Positions 13,278 to 16,682 of a stretch of 16,682 nt of DNA are shown here, one piece after another. The stretch comes from an uncultured Roseburia sp. Lineage in GTDB: Bacteria; Bacillota_A; Clostridia; Lachnospirales; Lachnospiraceae. Both the position numbers and the translations under genes were made by a program. The notes beneath the pieces were generated by a model. It saw only the letters and a program-made list of their open reading frames with translations, made no database searches and was not told the DNA's origin. Position 1 is the stretch's first letter, and each line of letters starts with the position of its first letter. The stretch lies in contig CAAEAE010000070.1 of the NCBI GenBank assembly GCA_900753715.1, positions 1-16,682 on the forward strand. The letters run 5' to 3'.

Positions 13278-14606
13278 TTATTTTTTTCGTAGTCTATTTT
13301 CGGCAGGATTATCAAGAAGCTCTCCGCACTCATCAAATCTCGAACCGTGGCAGGGACATTCCCATGTTCCATCCCCCCTGTTCCACTGCAGGGTGCAGCC
13401 CATATGCGTACAGCGTCTGCTCCCTTTGGGGATTAAAATACCGCGCATTGCCTCAAAGATATTGACCGCAAGCTGTGGCTTTACAATGTTTCGTGACGGA
13501 GAGAAAATTTCTGCAAACTCATTTTCTTTTTCCTGCACGAGGTCGGATAAAATCATTGCCGCAAGCATAGAGCCTGTCATCCCCCACTTGTTGTAGCCCG
13601 TCGCCACAAACAAATCCGGTGTGGAACTCGAATACCTCCCGATATAAGGCATCCCGTCAAGCGACATACAGTCCTGATTTCCCCACTCTGCCACGATGGC
13701 ACTCTCCGGCGCAAACTGCTTTACCCGCTCCTTTAGGCGCTCCATCCCGTTTTCGCATTTTCCGGTTCTGTGACTCTCCCCGCCGACTAATAACAGCCCT
13801 TCCGCCTCCCGAAACGAAATTCCGCGTTTGTTTTCATCAATATACATACCCGTAACCAGCGGCGCATTCGCAAGTGCAAGGACATAGGCTCTCTGCTGGT
13901 ACATTTTTAAGAAATAGCTTCCTTTTGTATTGATAAAAGGAAAATGGGTTGCAACGATAATCTTCTCCGCCGCCACGCTTCCGTGTTCGGTCAGTGCGAA
14001 ATACTCTGTCATCTCCCGCACGCCGGAATGCTCATAGATACGCAGATTTTTGGCAATCGCCGCCGCAAACTGTAACGGATGAAACTGTGCCTGTCCCGGA
14101 AAGCGGATTGCTCCCACTGTGTCAATTGGAAGATTTAACGCTCCCACAAGCTCCGGCTGCGGCAGACGCACATTCCCTGCTCCGGCGCGAATCCGCTCCA
14201 ACGCCCGCAGCTCTTTTTCAAGCTTAACGGTGTTCTCTGTCGCATACACATACGCGTCCTCTTCCTTCATCCCACAGTCAATCATCCAGCCGATGTCCTT
14301 AAACCGCTTGACTGCCGCCTCATTTGCCCGAAAATATTCCTGCGCTTTCTCCATTCCCTCCCAGTTTAACAGCCGGCTGTAAATCAGCCCGTGCTGGGAT
14401 GTGATTTTTGCGGTTGTTCCCGCCGTAATCCCGCTGCAAATCGTATTTTTTTCTAAAAGGCAGTAATCCACCCCCGCCTGCTGTAAAAAATAAGCGCACA
14501 AAAGACCTGTCATACCCCCGCCGATAATTAGCACCGAGGTACGCAGGTCTTTCTCTAATTTTGGAAATTCCGGCAGATTGCTGTGGTTCGTCCAGATTGT
14601 TGACAT
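13278..14606 (-). CDS. FAD-dependent oxidoreductase (DAO fold) with C-terminal Rieske domain
   Basis: The 442-residue protein joins a D-amino-acid-oxidase-like flavin domain to a Rieske [2Fe-2S] domain, as in Bacillus YhfW. Near the start the dinucleotide-binding motif is VLIIGGGMTGLLCAYF (GGGMTG 29-34), with E52 placed to bind the FAD ribose. Further on are ITAGTTAKITSQHG and FVATGYNKWGMTGS, typical of the family. The Rieske ligands are C399 and H401 (CTHMGC) and C417 and H420 (CPCHGS), with C404 and C419 as the usual extra cysteine pair. The protein is somewhat shorter than YhfW-type relatives (about 500), with only about 20 residues after the cluster. AAAGGA lies before the ATG. The substrate is unknown. 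It is cytoplasmic, with no signal peptide. Confidence 0.9.
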   Translation of the reverse strand: MSTIWTNHSNLPEFPKLEKDLRTSVLIIGGGMTGLLCAYFLQQAGVDYCLLEKNTICSGITAGTTAKITSQHGLIYSRLLNWEGMEKAQEYFRANEAAVKRFKDIGWMIDCGMKEEDAYVYATENTVKLEKELRALERIRAGAGNVRLPQPELVGALNLPIDTVGAIRFPGQAQFHPLQFAAAIAKNLRIYEHSGVREMTEYFALTEHGSVAAEKIIVATHFPFINTKGSYFLKMYQQRAYVLALANAPLVTGMYIDENKRGISFREAEGLLLVGGESHRTGKCENGMERLKERVKQFAPESAIVAEWGNQDCMSLDGMPYIGRYSSSTPDLFVATGYNKWGMTGSMLAAMILSDLVQEKENEFAEIFSPSRNIVKPQLAVNIFEAMRGILIPKGSRRCTHMGCTLQWNRGDGTWECPCHGSRFDECGELLDNPAENRLRKK

Positions 14607-14663
14607 AAGCTGTGATTCCTTTCCCGTTGGTCTCTCCTCATAGCTTTTCCAAATCGGACATTC

Positions 14664-15323
14664 TTATACAAGCAAATCTGTCATCTGCGCCAGTCTCGTC
14701 TCAAACTGCGCATAAAAATCCACATCTTTTTCATATGGTTTTAAATAAAATAATTTAAGGCAAAGCAAATTCACCTGCTTTGCAGTTGTCTCATCTCCTC
14801 CTGCAATCTGTTCCAACTTTTTGCGCAGATTGTGCCAGTCAGATAAAAATTTATGATAGCGCTTTAACTCCGGCGTGTCTAACCAGCGGCTCACCTTCAT
14901 CTTGCTTCCGGTTCCCTTCTTACAGGCATCCTTCTGTAGAAAATAAGAAACTCCGTTTTCTTCATAAATTCTTCCAAGCGGAAATACCCTGCAAAGTCCG
15001 GGCCGAAACGTGTGAATCCTGCACCGCCCTTCCTCATTTAAAAACGGACAGGCAGGCACGCCGCCGTCTCTCTCTTTCATCCGGATATTCGGAAGAATCA
15101 CGCTCTCCTGTACCTGTAGTTCTAACTCTCCGCTCAAAAGCTCTTCTGCACTTTTCGAAAGTCCACAGGCAAGGCGGTACATATCATACGGATCAAGCAC
15201 GATAGAGTTTCCCATATCCTCACAGCAGGCATGACAGCCCGCACAGTCTGCGCATGCCACCTTTGCCATGTCATTTGTTCCATAAATTTTTCCGTCGGAA
15301 ATCTCCTGTAAATCCTGTATCAT
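14664..15323 (-). CDS. YkgJ-family cysteine cluster protein (putative metal binding)
   Basis: The 219-residue protein carries the cysteine cluster of the YkgJ family, thought to bind zinc or iron. Two groups are visible: C24, C27, C30, C33 and C34 in CADCAGCHACC, then C92 in ACPFLNEEGRC, C101 and C111 in RPGLCRVFPLGR; a further C134 lies in KDACKKG. The C-terminal part is helical and not recognised. The ATG overlaps the stop of the histidine kinase gene (ATGA), with GGAGGG upstream inside that gene, so the two are translated together. The biochemical role of the family is not established. Confidence 0.88.
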   Translation of the reverse strand: MIQDLQEISDGKIYGTNDMAKVACADCAGCHACCEDMGNSIVLDPYDMYRLACGLSKSAEELLSGELELQVQESVILPNIRMKERDGGVPACPFLNEEGRCRIHTFRPGLCRVFPLGRIYEENGVSYFLQKDACKKGTGSKMKVSRWLDTPELKRYHKFLSDWHNLRKKLEQIAGGDETTAKQVNLLCLKLFYLKPYEKDVDFYAQFETRLAQMTDLLV

Positions 15324-16682
15324 CTCTGCCCTCCGCTCATTCTTTTTGCAATGCAGTCCGCAAGTGTCTCAAGCATTAATGCCGGCTCAATCGGTTTCGC
15401 AAGATGTGCATTCATTCCTGCCTCTTTTGTCCGTTTGACATCCTCCTCAAACGCATTTGCCGTCATCGCAATAATCGGAACTTCCCTGCAATCCTTCCGC
15501 TCCATGGCACGAATTTTCTCGGTCGCAGTCAGTCCGTCCATGACCGGCATCCTGATATCCATTAACACTGCATCGAAATAACCATTCTGACTCTCACTTA
15601 ACACCTTTAAACACTCGGCTCCGTTGTCTGCCGTAAAAACTTCCACGCCGCTGTTTTGCAGAATCCGCTTGGCTATGAGCTGATTTAACGGATGGTCTTC
15701 CACCAGAAGCACGCGTTTTCCACGCAGGGAAACTGCCCGTTTATGCCTGCGCCGCTCCACACCCGGAATCCGTTTTCCCGGCTCCGCTAACGGAAATTTC
15801 ACATGAATAAAAAACTGTGTTCCCTGATTCGTATCGCTTAACACGCGCATATTTCCCCCAAGCTGGTCGACCACCGCCTTTGCAATGGCAAGTCCAAGCC
15901 CGGTGCCCTGCGTCGCCGCCACGATTTCCCGCTGCTCCTGGGTAAACGGACAGAACATCGTCTCCTGAAATTTGTGACTTATTCCGATTCCGGTGTCTGC
16001 AATTTCATAATCCGCAGACAAAAAGCCGTCTTTTATGACTGCCCTGCTGCGAAAATAAATTGTTCCGCCCTCGGGTGTAAATTTTACCGCATTGGAGAGA
16101 ATGTTCATCAATACCTGCTTAAACCGCAGCTTATCAATATACAATACCGCTTCCACCTTCTGATTTTCCTCTAAAAATGTGATGTTCTTCTGCTCACACA
16201 ACGGACGGATCATCGCCGCCGTCTCCTCCGCAAATATCTGATAATTGCAGATTTCCGGTCTGAGCTTTAACTCTCCGCTCTCAATTTTGGACATATCGAG
16301 CACATCGTTAATCAGATTCAACAGATAGTGGCTTGACACCTCAATTTTTTCAAGGTAATCACGCATTGCATCCGGATTTCCTACCTCCTGCTCCGCCAGC
16401 GCCAACAGTCCTGTGATGGCATTCATCGGCGTACGCATCTCATGACTCATCCGGGATAAAAATTCGCTCTTTGCACTGTTTGCCCGCTCCGCCGCCTCTC
16501 TGGCTCGTTCAAGCTGCTCCTGCTTGCGTTTTTCTTCCTGTACCATATCCTCCACATCCCGTCTGGAGAATGCAATTAGCCCTTCATCCTTATCCGCATA
16601 GGAAAAGCGCTCCTCTTTTCTCCTGACAGAGCCATCTGCCTCCCGCATGGAAAACTCCACCACGTACTGCTCTTTCCCTGCC
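15320..16682 (-). CDS. Hybrid sensor histidine kinase with receiver domain (N-terminus cut by window edge)
   Basis: The frame is open to the right edge, so the sensor part lies outside; 453 codons are visible. The GTG at 16663 is probably internal. Counting from it, a coiled region (35-65, EEKRKQEQLERAREAAERAN) leads into the HisKA domain with the phospho-accepting H74 in SHEMRTPMN. The ATPase domain then shows NILSNAVKFTPEGG (N box), ADTGIGIS (G1) and GTGLGLAIAK (G2). A C-terminal receiver domain (about 314-435) has VLLVEDHPLNQ and the phospho-acceptor in VLMDIRMPVMDG, followed by MTANAF and LAKPIEP. The start of the window copy looks like the end of a PAS-type domain. The signal is unknown. 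No separate response regulator follows, but YkgJ is coupled downstream. Confidence 0.93.
   Translation of the reverse strand, partial: AGKEQYVVEFSMREADGSVRRKEERFSYADKDEGLIAFSRRDVEDMVQEEKRKQEQLERAREAAERANSAKSEFLSRMSHEMRTPMNAITGLLALAEQEVGNPDAMRDYLEKIEVSSHYLLNLINDVLDMSKIESGELKLRPEICNYQIFAEETAAMIRPLCEQKNITFLEENQKVEAVLYIDKLRFKQVLMNILSNAVKFTPEGGTIYFRSRAVIKDGFLSADYEIADTGIGISHKFQETMFCPFTQEQREIVAATQGTGLGLAIAKAVVDQLGGNMRVLSDTNQGTQFFIHVKFPLAEPGKRIPGVERRRHKRAVSLRGKRVLLVEDHPLNQLIAKRILQNSGVEVFTADNGAECLKVLSESQNGYFDAVLMDIRMPVMDGLTATEKIRAMERKDCREVPIIAMTANAFEEDVKRTKEAGMNAHLAKPIEPALMLETLADCIAKRMSGGQR

Noticed and set aside
13184..13372. Longer LrgA starting at 13372
   Set aside because: It would overlap the Rieske-domain gene's end and the AT-rich promoter region. 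The start at 13183 has a ribosome binding site and starts right at the family's first membrane segment.
1..16682. CRISPR arrays, insertion sequences, prophage genes, tRNA or rRNA genes
   Set aside because: No regular spaced repeats, transposase or integrase motifs, terminal repeats or tRNA-like cloverleaves were found on reading either strand.

Overview
The window reads as chromosomal DNA from an anaerobic, spore-forming, low-to-moderate G+C Firmicute, most likely a gut Lachnospiraceae relative. The evidence is dipicolinate synthase (endospores), a flavodiiron protein (strict or aerotolerant anaerobe), a clostridial-type LexA box, a plant-galactan GH53 hydrolase, strong AGGAGG-type ribosome binding sites and Gram-positive promoters. 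This assignment is an inference from gene families and not a database match. Fifteen protein genes are recognised; fourteen lie on the minus strand. The uvrB and histidine kinase genes are cut by the window edges.

Layout, left to right. 1-1073: N-terminal half of uvrB, with a LexA/SOS box and an extended -10 promoter upstream. 1265-5109: flavodiiron protein fprA, then secA, each followed by a hairpin terminator. 5110-5349: divergent promoter region between secA and a small plus-strand TSCPD protein (5350-5613); a strong bidirectional terminator closes that gene and the convergent dpaA-dpaB operon (5763-7231). dpaAB has a near-perfect mother-cell sigma-K promoter. 7282-8538: lipoprotein GH53 endo-galactanase. 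8539-8913: a gene-poor stretch holding the GH53 promoter, a 9-bp-period TGTC repeat, and a striking plus-strand promoter/terminator unit of about 160 nt with no ORF longer than 6 codons. 8914-11173: aspartate kinase and an L,D-transpeptidase in one operon. 11314-12057: a LysM protein with no signal peptide and a sigma-K-like promoter. 12132-13183: lrgA-lrgB, translationally coupled. 13278-14606: FAD oxidoreductase with a C-terminal Rieske domain. 14664-16682: a hybrid histidine kinase overlapping a YkgJ-type cysteine-cluster protein by ATGA.

How the genes fit together. Much of the window is housekeeping (DNA repair, Sec export, oxidative defence). A looser theme is the cell envelope and spore: aspartate kinase feeds the diaminopimelate/dipicolinate branch, the L,D-transpeptidase cross-links peptidoglycan through diaminopimelate, dpaAB makes spore dipicolinate, and the LysM protein may act in the mother cell. 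LrgAB is a holin-like membrane pair tied to overflow metabolism and lysis control in other Firmicutes. No mobile element, CRISPR array, tRNA or rRNA gene was seen. The best candidates for something undescribed are the plus-strand small transcript at about 8741-8902 and the LysM/helical-bundle protein.
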